Source of the DNA: Chloracidobacterium sp. N
Lineage (GTDB): Bacteria > Acidobacteriota > Blastocatellia > Chloracidobacteriales > Chloracidobacteriaceae
DNA: 64,000 nucleotides
Assembly: GCF_018304765.1 (NCBI RefSeq)
Contig: NZ_CP072643.1
Location: forward strand, 1,011,404 to 1,075,403
Direction of reading: 5' to 3'
Within the stretch, counting starts at the first letter, position 1. Every line of letters starts with the position of its first letter. The notes beneath the pieces are model-generated. The model had not been told where the DNA came from. It made no database searches and worked only from the letters and a program-made list of their open reading frames with translations. The translations under genes were made by a program, and so were the position numbers. Below are positions 9,595 through 18,701 of the stretch, piece after piece.

Positions 9595-10638
9595 ATGGCG
9601 AAAGACTCCAACCATGCCAATGCGTTCGAGCTGTTTGCCGAGGAACGCGCGCTTGTGGCGGCCGCCCATGAACTGGTTCAGCAGGGTGAATTTTCACCGG
9701 CGGAGTGGCAGTCCCACTATGCGAAGCTGCTCAGGAAGTATGAAACCCTGTTGCGCCAGGCCATCAAGATCACGGGTTCGGGCGATGCCATTCAGAGCCG
9801 TCTCATTCGGACCCAGGCTCAACTCGATGCGCGCAACACGGAACTGCGCCACGTCAACGACCGCCTGCGTGAACTGGACCGGGTCAAAGCGGCCTTTACG
9901 GCCATGCTCGTCCATGACCTGAAATCGCCGCTGAGTGTCGTCAAAGCCACGCTTGAGCTTCTGGCCGAGGAACCGACGGTTTCCGGTGGCCCCTATGCCC
10001 AACTGGTCACGGCGGCCAGTCACAGCACGGAAACCATGCTGATGCTGATCAATGAGATGCTGGATGTGGCGCGGTCGGAAAGCCAGGAAATCACGCTGGA
10101 GAGCCGGCGCCTGGACCTCGTGACCTGCCTGAACGAACTCCTTGAGGAAGTGCGGGTGGCGGCGCGTCCAAAGCAGATTGATGTCCTGCTGATGTGCAGC
10201 CCGGTTCCGCCAGTTTTGGGAGACTGGTCGAAGCTGCGGCGGGTGCTGACCAATCTTACCTCCAACGCCATCAAGTTTACGCCGGTCGGTGGGCAGCTCC
10301 GGCTCAGTTGTCACGTGGAGGGCCACCCCGAAAAACCACGCCAGAAGCTGGTCATCATCCGCGTTGCCGACACCGGGGAAGGTATTCCCGAAGCCGACCT
10401 GCCTTACATTTTTGACCCGTACCGCCAGGTGCAGGCTTCTGAGAAGAAAGGGCTTGGCGTCGGGTTGGGGTTGGCCATTGCCAAACGCATCACCGAAGCC
10501 CATGGCGGAACCATCGTGGTGGAAAGCCAGGTCGGACAGGGGACCTGCTTTACCATCACCCTGCCGGCGGCTGAAACAAGCATCCGCCTCACACCGGCGG
10601 CCGGTCTCGCCGCCCCAGGTGCTGAGAACCCGGCCTGA
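9595..10638 (+). CDS. Cytoplasmic sensor histidine kinase
   Basis: This 347-aa protein has no signal peptide or membrane segment. An N-terminal helical region (about 1-95) includes LLRKYETLLRQAIKITGSGD, which resembles the equivalent region of the diguanylate cyclase two genes upstream. HisKA follows with the phospho-accepting His in HDLKSPL (about 107), then HATPase_c with N-box NLTSNAIKFTP, G1 DTGEGIP and G2 GLGVGLGLAIAK. No response regulator is adjacent. Being last in the SiaC-DGC-SiaB cluster, it may provide input to, or be a parallel output of, that switch. The shared N-terminal helix suggests that it and the cyclase bind a common partner. Confidence 0.9.
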   Translation: MAKDSNHANAFELFAEERALVAAAHELVQQGEFSPAEWQSHYAKLLRKYETLLRQAIKITGSGDAIQSRLIRTQAQLDARNTELRHVNDRLRELDRVKAAFTAMLVHDLKSPLSVVKATLELLAEEPTVSGGPYAQLVTAASHSTETMLMLINEMLDVARSESQEITLESRRLDLVTCLNELLEEVRVAARPKQIDVLLMCSPVPPVLGDWSKLRRVLTNLTSNAIKFTPVGGQLRLSCHVEGHPEKPRQKLVIIRVADTGEGIPEADLPYIFDPYRQVQASEKKGLGVGLGLAIAKRITEAHGGTIVVESQVGQGTCFTITLPAAETSIRLTPAAGLAAPGAENPA

Positions 10639-10845
10639 CGGTTGGCCGTCACGGTTGGCCGCCGGTCTGGGCCGCCCGTCTTGGGTTTTCGCGCTTTCAC
10701 GACATTGGTATAGTCGCAGAACTGTCCGTTGCCCGCGCAAGCCGGATGGGCGGGGGACTGAGTGCGCGGGAACAATGGATGGCGATACCGGGTGATTGAC
10801 CGTTCCCCGCCCTGTCTCCAGACAAGTCCTGGGAGTGCGTTTCTG

Positions 10846-11463
10846 ATGTTTGGCGTGCGTGTCGTGTTCTGTGCCTGTGTACTGTTTTCCGTCGTGGCTT
10901 CCGGTGCCGCCCATGCTTTTGGGGCAGGGCGTGTCGGGCAGGTAGCTCTCGGGCAGGTGGCGCCCTGGAAAAGCCAGTCGCCACAAAAACCGGCGCCGCC
11001 GCCCGGTGAACCGGACGGCGAGCCGGACGAAGCTCAAGAGCAGGCTGATGACTGGCGGGAGATGGGAACCCGCGATCCCCTTCTGGAAAAGCGGGCGCGC
11101 AAGAACATCGAGGTGGCGGAATTTTATGCCCGCCAGAAGAACTTCCGGGCCTCCATCAACCGGCTGACGGAAATCTATGAGGTGTATCCGCAGTTTACAC
11201 GCTTTGACCGGATTCTCTTTCTGCTCGGGAAGTATCATCTGGGGCAGCGCCGTCTTCTGGAAGATGAGGCGAAGCGACTGCGGAAGCAGGGGCAGGGGGA
11301 TGAGGGACAGCGCAAAGCGGACGAAGCGCGCACCCACGATGCTGAAGCCCGCCGCTACTTTTCCGAGCTGCTCGAACGTTTCCCGGAAAGCGAGCTGGTC
11401 AAGGATACCCGTAAGGAACTGGAGCGTCTTTCATCGCTGGCGTCTCCTCTCCCGCCATTCTGA
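10846..11463 (+). CDS. BamD-like outer-membrane assembly lipoprotein-family protein
   Basis: The 205-aa protein begins with a signal peptide (MFGVRVVFCACVLFSVVASG, cleavage near AHA). A proline-rich linker and helical TPR-like repeats (about 75-200) follow: AEFYARQKNFRASINRLTEIYEVYP and ARRYFSELLERFPESELVKDTRKELERL, typical of BamD/YfiO. BamD joins the BAM complex that inserts beta-barrels into the outer membrane. No clear lipobox is visible (cysteines at FCAC lie inside the hydrophobic core), so anchoring is uncertain. ATG 10846 is chosen because it starts the signal peptide and has GGGAG ten bases upstream. A TATAGT at 10709-10714 may be its -10 element. Confidence 0.75.
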   Translation: MFGVRVVFCACVLFSVVASGAAHAFGAGRVGQVALGQVAPWKSQSPQKPAPPPGEPDGEPDEAQEQADDWREMGTRDPLLEKRARKNIEVAEFYARQKNFRASINRLTEIYEVYPQFTRFDRILFLLGKYHLGQRRLLEDEAKRLRKQGQGDEGQRKADEARTHDAEARRYFSELLERFPESELVKDTRKELERLSSLASPLPPF

Positions 11464-11496
11464 GACGGCTATGTTTTCACTTGTGATCTTGTAACC

Positions 11497-12531
11497 ATGC
11501 TTGAAGTGCTTCAGGTGCGGCCCCAGGCCGGTGTGCCGGGCGGCCTTATCATCATTGACTGTCGGGGATTCGATGCCTCGGACTATGCCGACTGTGAGGT
11601 GTTGTTCGGTGAGACGCCGAGCCGCATCGTCAGCGCCTCGCCCGACCGGGTACTGGTCACGGTGCCTGACGATGTGACCAAAGCTGACCGTCTGTCGGGC
11701 CTGCAACTGATGTCCGCCGGGCAAACCAGCCCCCGCATGCCCTTTCTCGTTGCCGAGCTTTTGGCCGAAAACCTGCATCCGGTGGCCAATCCGGTCTGTG
11801 ACCCCGAAACCGGGGCGATATTCACCACGATTTCCGGCGCACGGGGCAAAAAAGTCGAAGTGTCGGTGTGGCGCATCAGCCAGGATGGTCAGTCCACGCC
11901 CTTTCTGGACAACATCATCAACCCGACGGGGCTGGCCATGGACCGCGAGGGGACGCTCTACGTCACGAGCCGGAATGATGGGACACTCTACCGGGTGTCT
12001 CCGTTCCGGGAAGTCGTGCCCGTGGCCGAAAACCTGGGGATTGCCACCGGGCTGGCCATTGACCGGATGGGCAATCTGTTTGTCGGCGACCGGCAGGGGA
12101 CGATTTACCGGGTGACGCCGTTTGGTGAGGCCAGCCCTCACGCCCGCCTCGAACCGAGCATGGCCGCCTATCATCTGGCTTTCTCGCCGGATGGATACCT
12201 CTACGTGACGGCCCCGACGCTGGCCGGCACCCGCGAAAGCATCTATCGGGTGACACCGGCCGGGCAGGTCGAGCCGTGGTTCATCGGGCTGGGGCGGCCG
12301 CAGGGGCTGGCCTTCGACCAGGCCGGCAATGCCTATGTCTGTGCCAGTCTCAATGGATTGCGGGGCGTCATCAAAATCACGCCCGATGCCCAGGAGGCTG
12401 AGCCCTTCATCGCCGGCGCCCGGCTGGTCGGACTCACCTTCGACAATCGCGGCAATGCCATTCTCGCTTCCAACCATGAAATCTATCGGGTTCCGGTCGG
12501 GGTCATTGGCTACGATCCCACCCGCGCCTGA
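11497..12531 (+). CDS. IPT/TIG-like domain plus NHL/SMP-30-type beta-propeller protein
   Basis: The 344-aa protein has an N-terminal Ig-like region (about 1-85), with LQVRPQAGVPGG...IDCRGFD as in IPT/TIG domains. A six-bladed-type propeller follows, with recurring blades such as PTGLAMDREGTLYVTSRNDGT, ATGLAIDRMGNLFVGDRQGT and PQGLAFDQAGNAYVCAS. No signal peptide is present, which is odd for this mostly extracellular fold. The metal-ligand pattern of active lactonases cannot be confirmed. It lies between a BamD-like gene and a site-2 protease, overlapping the possible early start of the latter. Function unknown; a binding or scaffold role is plausible. Confidence 0.7.
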   Translation: MLEVLQVRPQAGVPGGLIIIDCRGFDASDYADCEVLFGETPSRIVSASPDRVLVTVPDDVTKADRLSGLQLMSAGQTSPRMPFLVAELLAENLHPVANPVCDPETGAIFTTISGARGKKVEVSVWRISQDGQSTPFLDNIINPTGLAMDREGTLYVTSRNDGTLYRVSPFREVVPVAENLGIATGLAIDRMGNLFVGDRQGTIYRVTPFGEASPHARLEPSMAAYHLAFSPDGYLYVTAPTLAGTRESIYRVTPAGQVEPWFIGLGRPQGLAFDQAGNAYVCASLNGLRGVIKITPDAQEAEPFIAGARLVGLTFDNRGNAILASNHEIYRVPVGVIGYDPTRA

Positions 12532-12554
12532 TGGACAGTTTTCCGAGAGGCACC

Positions 12555-13265
12555 ATGCAAGGTATTCATCTGGGGAACATCGTCCTGGGCTTTGTCGCGT
12601 TCCTCTTTTCGCTGTGTGTCCACGAATTTGCCCATGCCTGGACGACGGAGCGCTTCGGGGATGACACCGGGCGCTACCAGGGCCGTATCACCCTTGACCC
12701 CCGGGCCCACATTGACCCCATCGGCTCGATCCTCTTTCCGCTGCTCGGTTTGGTTGGGGGTGGTTTTATCTTCGGCTGGGCCAAACCGGTCGAGGTCAAT
12801 CCCAGTCGTTGGAAGAACAAGGTTGTCGCCAACATCGTGGTGTCGGCGGCCGGCCCCATCAGCAACCTGCTGCTGGCCCTTGGCGCGGTGCTGCTGCTCA
12901 AGCTTCTGGTGGTCACGGGGGGCATCGGGCGGGGCGATGTGCTGGGCATGTTCAGCGGCCGCGAACTGGCTGATCCCCAGGCGCTGCTGGGTTTGGCTGA
13001 GCCGGTGCTGATTTTTCTGCGGATGATGATCATCATCAACCTGCTGCTGGCCGTCTTCAACATGTTGCCCATCCCCCCGCTGGACGGCAGCCACATCCTG
13101 TCGAGCCTGCTCAGTGTGGTGAGTGTGCCGCTGATGGAAGCGTATGAAAGCCTGCGTCCGTATGGCTTTTTCATCATCATTCTGGCTTCTCTGACCGGCC
13201 TGCTGGCGCAAGTCTATCTGCCGCTGATGAGATTTTTCCTGGTATTGCTGTTCAGTCTGCTCTGA
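12555..13265 (+). CDS. Site-2 protease family (M50) membrane metalloprotease
   Basis: The 236-aa protein has several hydrophobic segments. The zinc motif HEFAH lies in the first membrane segment (CVHEFAHAW) and the third ligand in PIPPLDGSH, the LDG motif of S2P-type proteases. These enzymes cut membrane-embedded substrates in regulated proteolysis. No PDZ or CBS domain is attached, so it belongs to the minimal group. ATG 12555 with GAGAGG upstream is preferred. An ATG at 12531 overlapping the previous stop is possible but lacks support. Confidence 0.92.
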   Translation: MQGIHLGNIVLGFVAFLFSLCVHEFAHAWTTERFGDDTGRYQGRITLDPRAHIDPIGSILFPLLGLVGGGFIFGWAKPVEVNPSRWKNKVVANIVVSAAGPISNLLLALGAVLLLKLLVVTGGIGRGDVLGMFSGRELADPQALLGLAEPVLIFLRMMIIINLLLAVFNMLPIPPLDGSHILSSLLSVVSVPLMEAYESLRPYGFFIIILASLTGLLAQVYLPLMRFFLVLLFSLL

Positions 13266-13310
13266 ACGACCGGACTGGGACGACCGCCCCACTTCCGGTG
13301 GTCCACACCG

Positions 13311-14126
13311 ATGTCACCCATGGCGATGCACCTGCGGCCACCTGCTGAAACCAGACCGGGCGAAGCCGAAACGGCGGCCGTTCCCGAAGACAGCCGCCCC
13401 GGAGACTACCGGGTGCGGCTGGAAGTCTTTGAAGGCCCGCTCGACCTGCTGCTCTATCTCATCAGGCGCCATGAACTCGACATTACCGACATCCCCATGG
13501 CGCGGATTACGGCTGAATATCTTGCTTACATCCAGGCGCTGCGCGAACTGGACTTCGATGTTGCCGGTGAGTTTCTCGTCATGGCGGCCACGCTGATCCA
13601 CATCAAGTCCCGGATGCTCCTGCCCACGCCAGCCGAACCTTCCGCCGAAGCCGTTGCCGACGACCCACGGGCGGAACTGGTGCGCCAGCTTCTGGAGCAC
13701 CGGCGCTACCGGGCAGCGGCCGAGGACCTGTGGATGCGGTACGAGCTGGAGCAGGGCGTCTATAGCCGTCGCACTTGCGAAACCGCCGCCCCGGAAGAAG
13801 TCAACGTCACGGTTTTTGACCTGCTGGAAACATTCAAACGCATTCTCGACCGCCGCCGCCGGCAGCTTGAACTGACGATTGCCCACGAAGCCATGACCCA
13901 GGCGCAAAAGCTGGCCGAGCTGCGGGGGCTGCTCGCTGAACAGCCGCGCCTCGATGTGACCCGGCTCTTTGAAGCGGCCCGGACGAAACGCGAAATGGTC
14001 TGCCTGTTTCTGGCCATTCTGGAGTTGCTGCGGGAAGGTACGGTGCGCTTCATTCAGACGGAGACCTTCGGTAGCATCCATCTCGAACGGGTAGCCGTGA
14101 CGGTAGAAGCCACCCCAGCCCTATGA
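13311..14126 (+). CDS. scpA: Segregation and condensation protein A
   Basis: ScpA is the kleisin that bridges the SMC heads and, with ScpB, forms bacterial condensin. The 271-aa protein shows the family N-terminus VRLEVFEGPLDLLLYLIRRH, then ITAEYLAYI and VMAATLIHIKSRMLLP. The C-terminal winged helix reads VCLFLAILELLREGTVRFIQ. It carries a 30-residue low-similarity N-terminal extension. The stop overlaps the start of scpB in an ATGA arrangement, as expected for a coupled pair. Confidence 0.96.
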   Translation: MSPMAMHLRPPAETRPGEAETAAVPEDSRPGDYRVRLEVFEGPLDLLLYLIRRHELDITDIPMARITAEYLAYIQALRELDFDVAGEFLVMAATLIHIKSRMLLPTPAEPSAEAVADDPRAELVRQLLEHRRYRAAAEDLWMRYELEQGVYSRRTCETAAPEEVNVTVFDLLETFKRILDRRRRQLELTIAHEAMTQAQKLAELRGLLAEQPRLDVTRLFEAARTKREMVCLFLAILELLREGTVRFIQTETFGSIHLERVAVTVEATPAL

Positions 14127-14656
14127 CCCCTGAAACGCTCAAGCCGATTCTGGAAACCCTCATCTATGTGGCCGAGGAGCCGCTGACACGGAAGCAAATG
14201 GCTGAACTGCTGCCGGAAGCGACTCCGGCCGACATTGACGCGGCACTGCACAGCCTGGTCAACGACTACGCCGGGCGCGGACTGGTGCTGCGCGAGATTG
14301 CCGGTGGCTGGCAACTCGCCACGCGCCCGGAGCTGAGCGAATACGTCCGGCGCTACCACCGCGCGCGCCCGGCGGCACGGCTTTCCTTGGCGGCGCTGGA
14401 GACCCTGGCCGTGATTGCCTACAAGCAGCCGATTACCATTCCCGAAATCCTGGAGATTCGCGGGGTGAGTTCGTCTTCCGCCATCAAGACGCTGCTCGAC
14501 CGGAAGCTCATCGTGCCCAAGGGGCGCAAAGAGTGTGTCGGGCGTCCCATTTTGTACGGCACGTCAAAGGAATTTCTGGTGCAGTTTGGGTTGAAGGATT
14601 TGAGTGTGCTGCCCAGTCTGGAAGACCTGGCCGAACTCGACGCTCCAACGACCTGA
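14123..14656 (+). CDS. scpB: Segregation and condensation protein B
   Basis: The 177-aa ScpB has two winged-helix domains, seen in LKPILETLIYVAEEPLT, IAGGWQLATRPE and LAALETLAVIAYKQPIT. It also has the family signature EIRGVSSSSAIKTLLDRKLI and the GRKECVGRPILYGTS segment. It works with ScpA and SMC in chromosome compaction. The start overlaps the scpA stop by four bases. Confidence 0.96.
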   Translation: MTPETLKPILETLIYVAEEPLTRKQMAELLPEATPADIDAALHSLVNDYAGRGLVLREIAGGWQLATRPELSEYVRRYHRARPAARLSLAALETLAVIAYKQPITIPEILEIRGVSSSSAIKTLLDRKLIVPKGRKECVGRPILYGTSKEFLVQFGLKDLSVLPSLEDLAELDAPTT

Positions 14657-14730
14657 GTGGCATCATCGGCGGAAGGCTGTGGTCAGGCTGCCGGTTGCCC
14701 ATCAGGAACAACGGTTACACGGGAGAAAGC

Positions 14731-15333
14731 ATGTCTGAGAAACGTTTGCTGATGACGGTTCTGATGTCGCCCGACATGGCGAATTTTTCCGGCCACGTCC
14801 ACGGCGGGGCCATGTTGCGGCTGCTTGACCAGGTGGCCTATGCCTGCGCGTCACGCTATTCAGGCAGTTATGTCGTGACCGTTTCGGTGGACCAGGTGGT
14901 GTTTCGCGAGCCGGTTCACGTCGGTGAACTGGTGACGTTTCGCGCTTCAGTCAACTACACGGGCCGGACTTCCATGGAGATTGGCATTCGCGTCGAGGCC
15001 GAAAACATCCGCGAGCGCACGTCACGCCACGTCATGACGTGCTATTTCACGATGGTGGCCGTGGATGAGCAGGGACATCCGCGTCCTATCCCGCCGGTCC
15101 CGATTGAAACCCAGGATGACCGGCGCCGGTGGGCCGCCGCGAAGCTCCGGCGGCAGTACCGGAAGGAGATTGAACAGCACAGCCTCGAAATCCGGCAGCA
15201 TCCGCAGGAACTCATGCAGGAAATGCTGGAATCCCATGCCGTGGCCCAGCACGCCGCCGAACGGCTTGGAGCGTTGCCGCCGGAGGCGCCGCCCCTTTCC
15301 TCGTCCGCGGCACCGGCCGAAACGGGTTCATAA
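14731..15333 (+). CDS. Acyl-CoA thioesterase, hotdog fold (YciA/Acot-like)
   Basis: The 200-aa protein has one hotdog domain (about 5-125). Motifs are SPDMANFSGHVHGGAMLRLLDQVAYACA, with the conserved His-Gly-Gly and Asp of YciA-type thioesterases, then VSVDQVVFREPVHVGELVTF and SMEIGIRVEAEN. It should hydrolyse acyl-CoA to acid and CoA; chain-length preference is unclear. A charged helical tail (about 130-200) is longer than in YciA. ATG 14731 is preceded by GGGAGAAAG. It sits 7 bases upstream of the pseudouridine synthase gene. Confidence 0.88.
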   Translation: MSEKRLLMTVLMSPDMANFSGHVHGGAMLRLLDQVAYACASRYSGSYVVTVSVDQVVFREPVHVGELVTFRASVNYTGRTSMEIGIRVEAENIRERTSRHVMTCYFTMVAVDEQGHPRPIPPVPIETQDDRRRWAAAKLRRQYRKEIEQHSLEIRQHPQELMQEMLESHAVAQHAAERLGALPPEAPPLSSSAAPAETGS

Positions 15334-15340
15334 CGCCGCC

Positions 15341-16360
15341 ATGCAGGAACGGTTACAGAAACTCATCGCCGCCGCCGGACTGGCCTCCCGGCGGGAAGCC
15401 GAAATGTGGATTCAGAACGGGCTGGTGACGGTCAACGGCCAGGTCGTGGACACGCTGGGGGCCAAAGCCGACCCCGAACACGACGCCATCAAGGTCAAGG
15501 GCCGGCTCATCAACCCGAAGCTGGCGCAGCGGAAGCTGGTCTATTACCTGCTCAACAAGCCGAAGGGGTATTTGTCGAGCCTCTCCGACCCGGAGCAGCG
15601 CCCCCTCGTGACGGACCTGCTGCCCAAGGGCGCGCCACGTGTACATCCGGTCGGTCGCCTTGATTTCAACACCGAAGGGCTGCTCATCCTGACCAATGAC
15701 GGCGCGTTGACCAACCTTGTGACCAAAGCCGGCGATCACTGTCCGAAGGTCTATCACGTCAAGGTCAAGGGAACGCCCGGCCCCGCCCAGCTTGAACGGC
15801 TGCAACATGGCATGACCATTGACGGGGAAGTGCACCGGATTGCGCACCTGACGCCCCTCGACCACACGGATTACGACAACACCTGGTATGAACTCGTGCT
15901 GCACGAAGGGAAAAACAACCAGATTCGGCGGATGTTCGACGCCATCGGGCATTCCGTGCTCAAACTCCGGCGCGTGGCCATCGGCCACCTGACCGATGCC
16001 GGACTGCCGGTCGGAGCCGTCCGGGAGTTGACCCCGGCTGAAGTGCAGCGGTTCTTCTCGAAGCGGAAAATTGCCCCACGGGTGGTCGCCAAAAAGGCCG
16101 CAACGAAAAAACTCGGCAAGCCCCGTCCGGTCGGGGAAGCCAAAGCCCGTCAGCGTGAGCGGCTGGCAACGACCATCGGACGCACTGCCCAGCCGCCAGC
16201 CAAACCATCCCGACGGCCGGCTCGTCAGACTGCCGAACCGACCGCTTCAGAGCGGGGAGCCCCCAGATCGGCCCCGGCTGCGCGCACCCGGACGCCCCCC
16301 AAATCCGGTGGGAAAAACGGTTCTGCTCCAGCCCGTCCCGCGTCACGGAGGAAGTCATGA
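15341..16360 (+). CDS. 23S rRNA pseudouridine synthase, RluB/RsuA family
   Basis: The 339-aa protein has an S4 domain (about 1-60, RLQKLIAAAGLASRREAE) and the RsuA/RluB catalytic domain (about 62-240). The catalytic Asp lies in GRLDFNTEGLLILTNDG; NKPKGYLSSL and EGKNNQIRRMFDAIGH are also present. It would convert a uridine in 23S rRNA helix 89 to pseudouridine if it is RluB. The last 95 residues are a disordered Lys/Arg/Pro/Ala tail, common in RluB-type enzymes and likely to bind RNA. The stop overlaps the next gene's start by four bases. Confidence 0.92.
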   Translation: MQERLQKLIAAAGLASRREAEMWIQNGLVTVNGQVVDTLGAKADPEHDAIKVKGRLINPKLAQRKLVYYLLNKPKGYLSSLSDPEQRPLVTDLLPKGAPRVHPVGRLDFNTEGLLILTNDGALTNLVTKAGDHCPKVYHVKVKGTPGPAQLERLQHGMTIDGEVHRIAHLTPLDHTDYDNTWYELVLHEGKNNQIRRMFDAIGHSVLKLRRVAIGHLTDAGLPVGAVRELTPAEVQRFFSKRKIAPRVVAKKAATKKLGKPRPVGEAKARQRERLATTIGRTAQPPAKPSRRPARQTAEPTASERGAPRSAPAARTRTPPKSGGKNGSAPARPASRRKS

Positions 16361-17703
16361 CGTTGCCCAAACCCGAAGACCTCATCATTCACTCGCTGGG
16401 GGAGTGTCGGTTTCCGTCGCCGCTCCAGCTTGGCGCGGCTTCCGGTGAATACCACGGGGAGTTTATGTCCGACGCCGCCAAAGTCCGCTTCCATGTCGAA
16501 CTGGAACGTCTGGAAGGGCGTCCCGATGACCTGTTCTTCGAGCGGGCCGGCCCACGGGAGCGGCTTTTTTTTGATCCCTCCAAGGTCAAAGCCGCCATTG
16601 TCACCTGCGGCGGGCTGTGTCCGGGCATCAACAACGTCATCCGGTCGGTTTTTCTGTCCCTCAAGTACAACTACGGCGTCCCGGAAGTCTATGGCATCCG
16701 CTATGGCTACCGGGGCCTGAATCCGGCCTATGGCGACGGATTCATCCGCCTGACGCACGAGATGGTGGAAAACATCCACCTGCACGGGGGCACATTTCTG
16801 GGGTCATCCCGTGGGCCGCAGCCGGTGGAAGTCATGCTCGACACCCTGGCCGACCGTGGCATTGACATGCTGTTTTGTGTCGGCGGCGATGGAACACAGC
16901 GCGGCGCTGACGCTCTGGCCCAGGCGGCCCGCCGACGCAACCTGCCGCTGGCCGTGGTCGGAATTCCCAAAACCATTGACAACGACATCCCCTACGTCTT
17001 TCGCTCCTTCGGCTACGGCACGGCCGTCGAAAAAGCGCGTGAAGTCATTGCCGGGGCCCATGCCGAAGCCAAGGGCGCGCCCAATGGCATCGTCATCGTC
17101 AAGCTTATGGGCCGCAATGCCGGTTTCATCGCGGCTGGCGCCACGACGGCCAGCCAGGAAGTCAACTTTGCCTTCATTCCCGAACTGCCCTTCGATCTCG
17201 ACCCGCCCAACGGCTTTCTGGCGCACCTGGAAACGCGGGTGCTCCAGCGCGGGCACGCCGTCATCGTCGTGGCCGAAGGGGCCGGGCAACACCTGTTCGG
17301 CAATCTGCCGGTTGAACGCGACGCCTCCGGCAACATCAAGCACCACGACATCGGGACGTACCTGCGCGACCGCATCATCGCCTACTTCCGTGAGCGCCGC
17401 ATCGAGGCGAATGTCAAATACATCGATCCGAGCTATCTCATTCGGAGTGTCCCGGCCAACTGTGACGACGCCCAGTTGAGTGACCGCTTTGCGCGGTACG
17501 CCGTGCACGCCGCCATGGCCGGAAAGACGGATTTGCTCATCGGATACTGGCATGGGCTGTTCGTCCACGTGCCGATGCACCTGGTGACCAGCCAGAAGAA
17601 ACACCTCTCGCCCAAAAGCAGCCTGTGGCTTTCGGTCCTGGCGGCAACCGGGCAGCCGGTACTCATGGTCAACGAACCAGTCCCGGAAACAACGGCGTCA
17701 TGA
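16357..17703 (+). CDS. 6-phosphofructokinase, ATP-type with mixed signature
   Basis: The 448-aa protein belongs to the longer PFK clade shared with plants, trypanosomes and spirochaetes. Motifs: VTCGGLCPGINNVIR, GIRYGYRGL, the phosphoryl-donor loop GGDGTQRGA, the catalytic PKTIDNDIP, and KLMGRNAGFIA. The donor loop has Gly after GGD, as in ATP enzymes (PPi enzymes have Asp), while the Lys in PKTIDND is the residue found in PPi enzymes. This combination is known from ATP-dependent members of the clade, so ATP is the likelier donor. It phosphorylates fructose 6-phosphate in glycolysis. The start overlaps rluB, and the stop overlaps pyrD by four bases, so a tight operon is likely. Confidence 0.9.
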   Translation: MTLPKPEDLIIHSLGECRFPSPLQLGAASGEYHGEFMSDAAKVRFHVELERLEGRPDDLFFERAGPRERLFFDPSKVKAAIVTCGGLCPGINNVIRSVFLSLKYNYGVPEVYGIRYGYRGLNPAYGDGFIRLTHEMVENIHLHGGTFLGSSRGPQPVEVMLDTLADRGIDMLFCVGGDGTQRGADALAQAARRRNLPLAVVGIPKTIDNDIPYVFRSFGYGTAVEKAREVIAGAHAEAKGAPNGIVIVKLMGRNAGFIAAGATTASQEVNFAFIPELPFDLDPPNGFLAHLETRVLQRGHAVIVVAEGAGQHLFGNLPVERDASGNIKHHDIGTYLRDRIIAYFRERRIEANVKYIDPSYLIRSVPANCDDAQLSDRFARYAVHAAMAGKTDLLIGYWHGLFVHVPMHLVTSQKKHLSPKSSLWLSVLAATGQPVLMVNEPVPETTAS

Positions 17704-18701
17704 GCAGCGAATCCACCAGCCACACGCTGGACGCCCCCCGATTGGACAACCCGCTGGCCGTGACCATTGCCGGCCTGACGTTCAAAAATCCGGTCATCCC
17801 GGCCAGCGGGACGTTTGGCTATGGGCTGGAGTTCCTGCCGTTTTTCGACCTCTCCCGGCTGGGCGGTTTTTGTACGAAGGGCCTGTCGCCGCAGCCGCTC
17901 AAAGGCAACCCTCCGCCGCGCATCGTGGAGACACCCGCCGGCATGCTCAATGCCATCGGGCTGCAAAACATCGGGGTACGGGCTTTCGTCGCGGAAAAAC
18001 TGCCACTGCTGCGTGCTTATGATACGCACGTCATTGCCAACGTCTTTGGCTTTTCCATCGAGGATTTTCTGGAAGTCGTCGCCGTGCTCGATGATGCCGA
18101 AGGTGTATCGGCCTACGAGCTGAACATTTCCTGCCCGAACGTCAAGGAAGGCGGGACGCAGTTTGGCAACGACCCCCGGCTGGCGGCCCGCGTCACGGAA
18201 GCCGTCAAAAACCGTGCGCGGCGGCCGGTCATCGTCAAGCTGTCGCCCAATGCGCCAAGTGTTGTCGAGGTGGCCCGCGCCGTCGAGCAGGCCGGAGCCG
18301 ATGCCCTGTCGCTGGTCAATACCTTTGTCGGCCTGTCCATTGATGTCTATACCCACCGGCCGCGGTTGGGCTTTACGACGGGCGGACTGTCGGGTCCGGC
18401 CATCCGTCCGCTGGCCGTACGGATGGTGTATGAGGTCTCACAGTCCGTCGGCATTCCCCGGCTGGGCATGGGCGGCATCACCAACTGGATGGACGCACTG
18501 GAGTTCATCCTGGCCGGGGCGACGGCCGTGCAGCTCGGCACGATCAACTACACCGAACCATGCGCCGCCCTGCACGTCATTGAAGGACTGGAGACCTACT
18601 GCCGCGAGCAGGGGACAACCATACCGGCGCTGGTTGGTGCGTTCCGCCCCCATGCGGTCAGCCCGGTGACGGAACCGGCGTCGCATCAGGCCGGATCGTA
18701 G
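17700..18701 (+). CDS. pyrD: Dihydroorotate dehydrogenase, class 1B-like
   Basis: The 333-aa protein oxidises dihydroorotate to orotate in pyrimidine synthesis. Class 1 features are a catalytic Cys in [16 protein letters not shown]-binding [32 protein letters not shown] and [19 protein letters not shown], and the phosphate loop [19 protein letters not shown]. Class 1B enzymes pair with the electron-transfer subunit PyrK, which is not in this window. The start overlaps the pfk stop (ATGA). The 3' end overlaps the convergent metH by 16 bases. Confidence 0.94.
   Translation: MSSESTSHTLDAPRLDNPLAVTIAGLTFKNPVIPASGTFGYGLEFLPFFDLSRLGGFCTKGLSPQPLKGNPPPRIVETPAGMLNAIGLQNIGVRAFVAEKLPLLRAYDTHVIANVFGFSIEDFLEVVAVLDDAEGVSAYELNISCPNVKEGGTQFGNDPRLAARVTEAVKNRARRPVIVKLSPNAPSVVEVARAVEQAGADALSLVNTFVGLSIDVYTHRPRLGFTTGGLSGPAIRPLAVRMVYEVSQSVGIPRLGMGGITNWMDALEFILAGATAVQLGTINYTEPCAALHVIEGLETYCREQGTTIPALVGAFRPHAVSPVTEPASHQAGS

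Noticed and set aside
9694..11337. 547-aa minus-strand open frame across the histidine kinase and BamD-like genes
   Set aside because: It spans two recognised genes and their promoter region on the other strand and has no recognisable domain.
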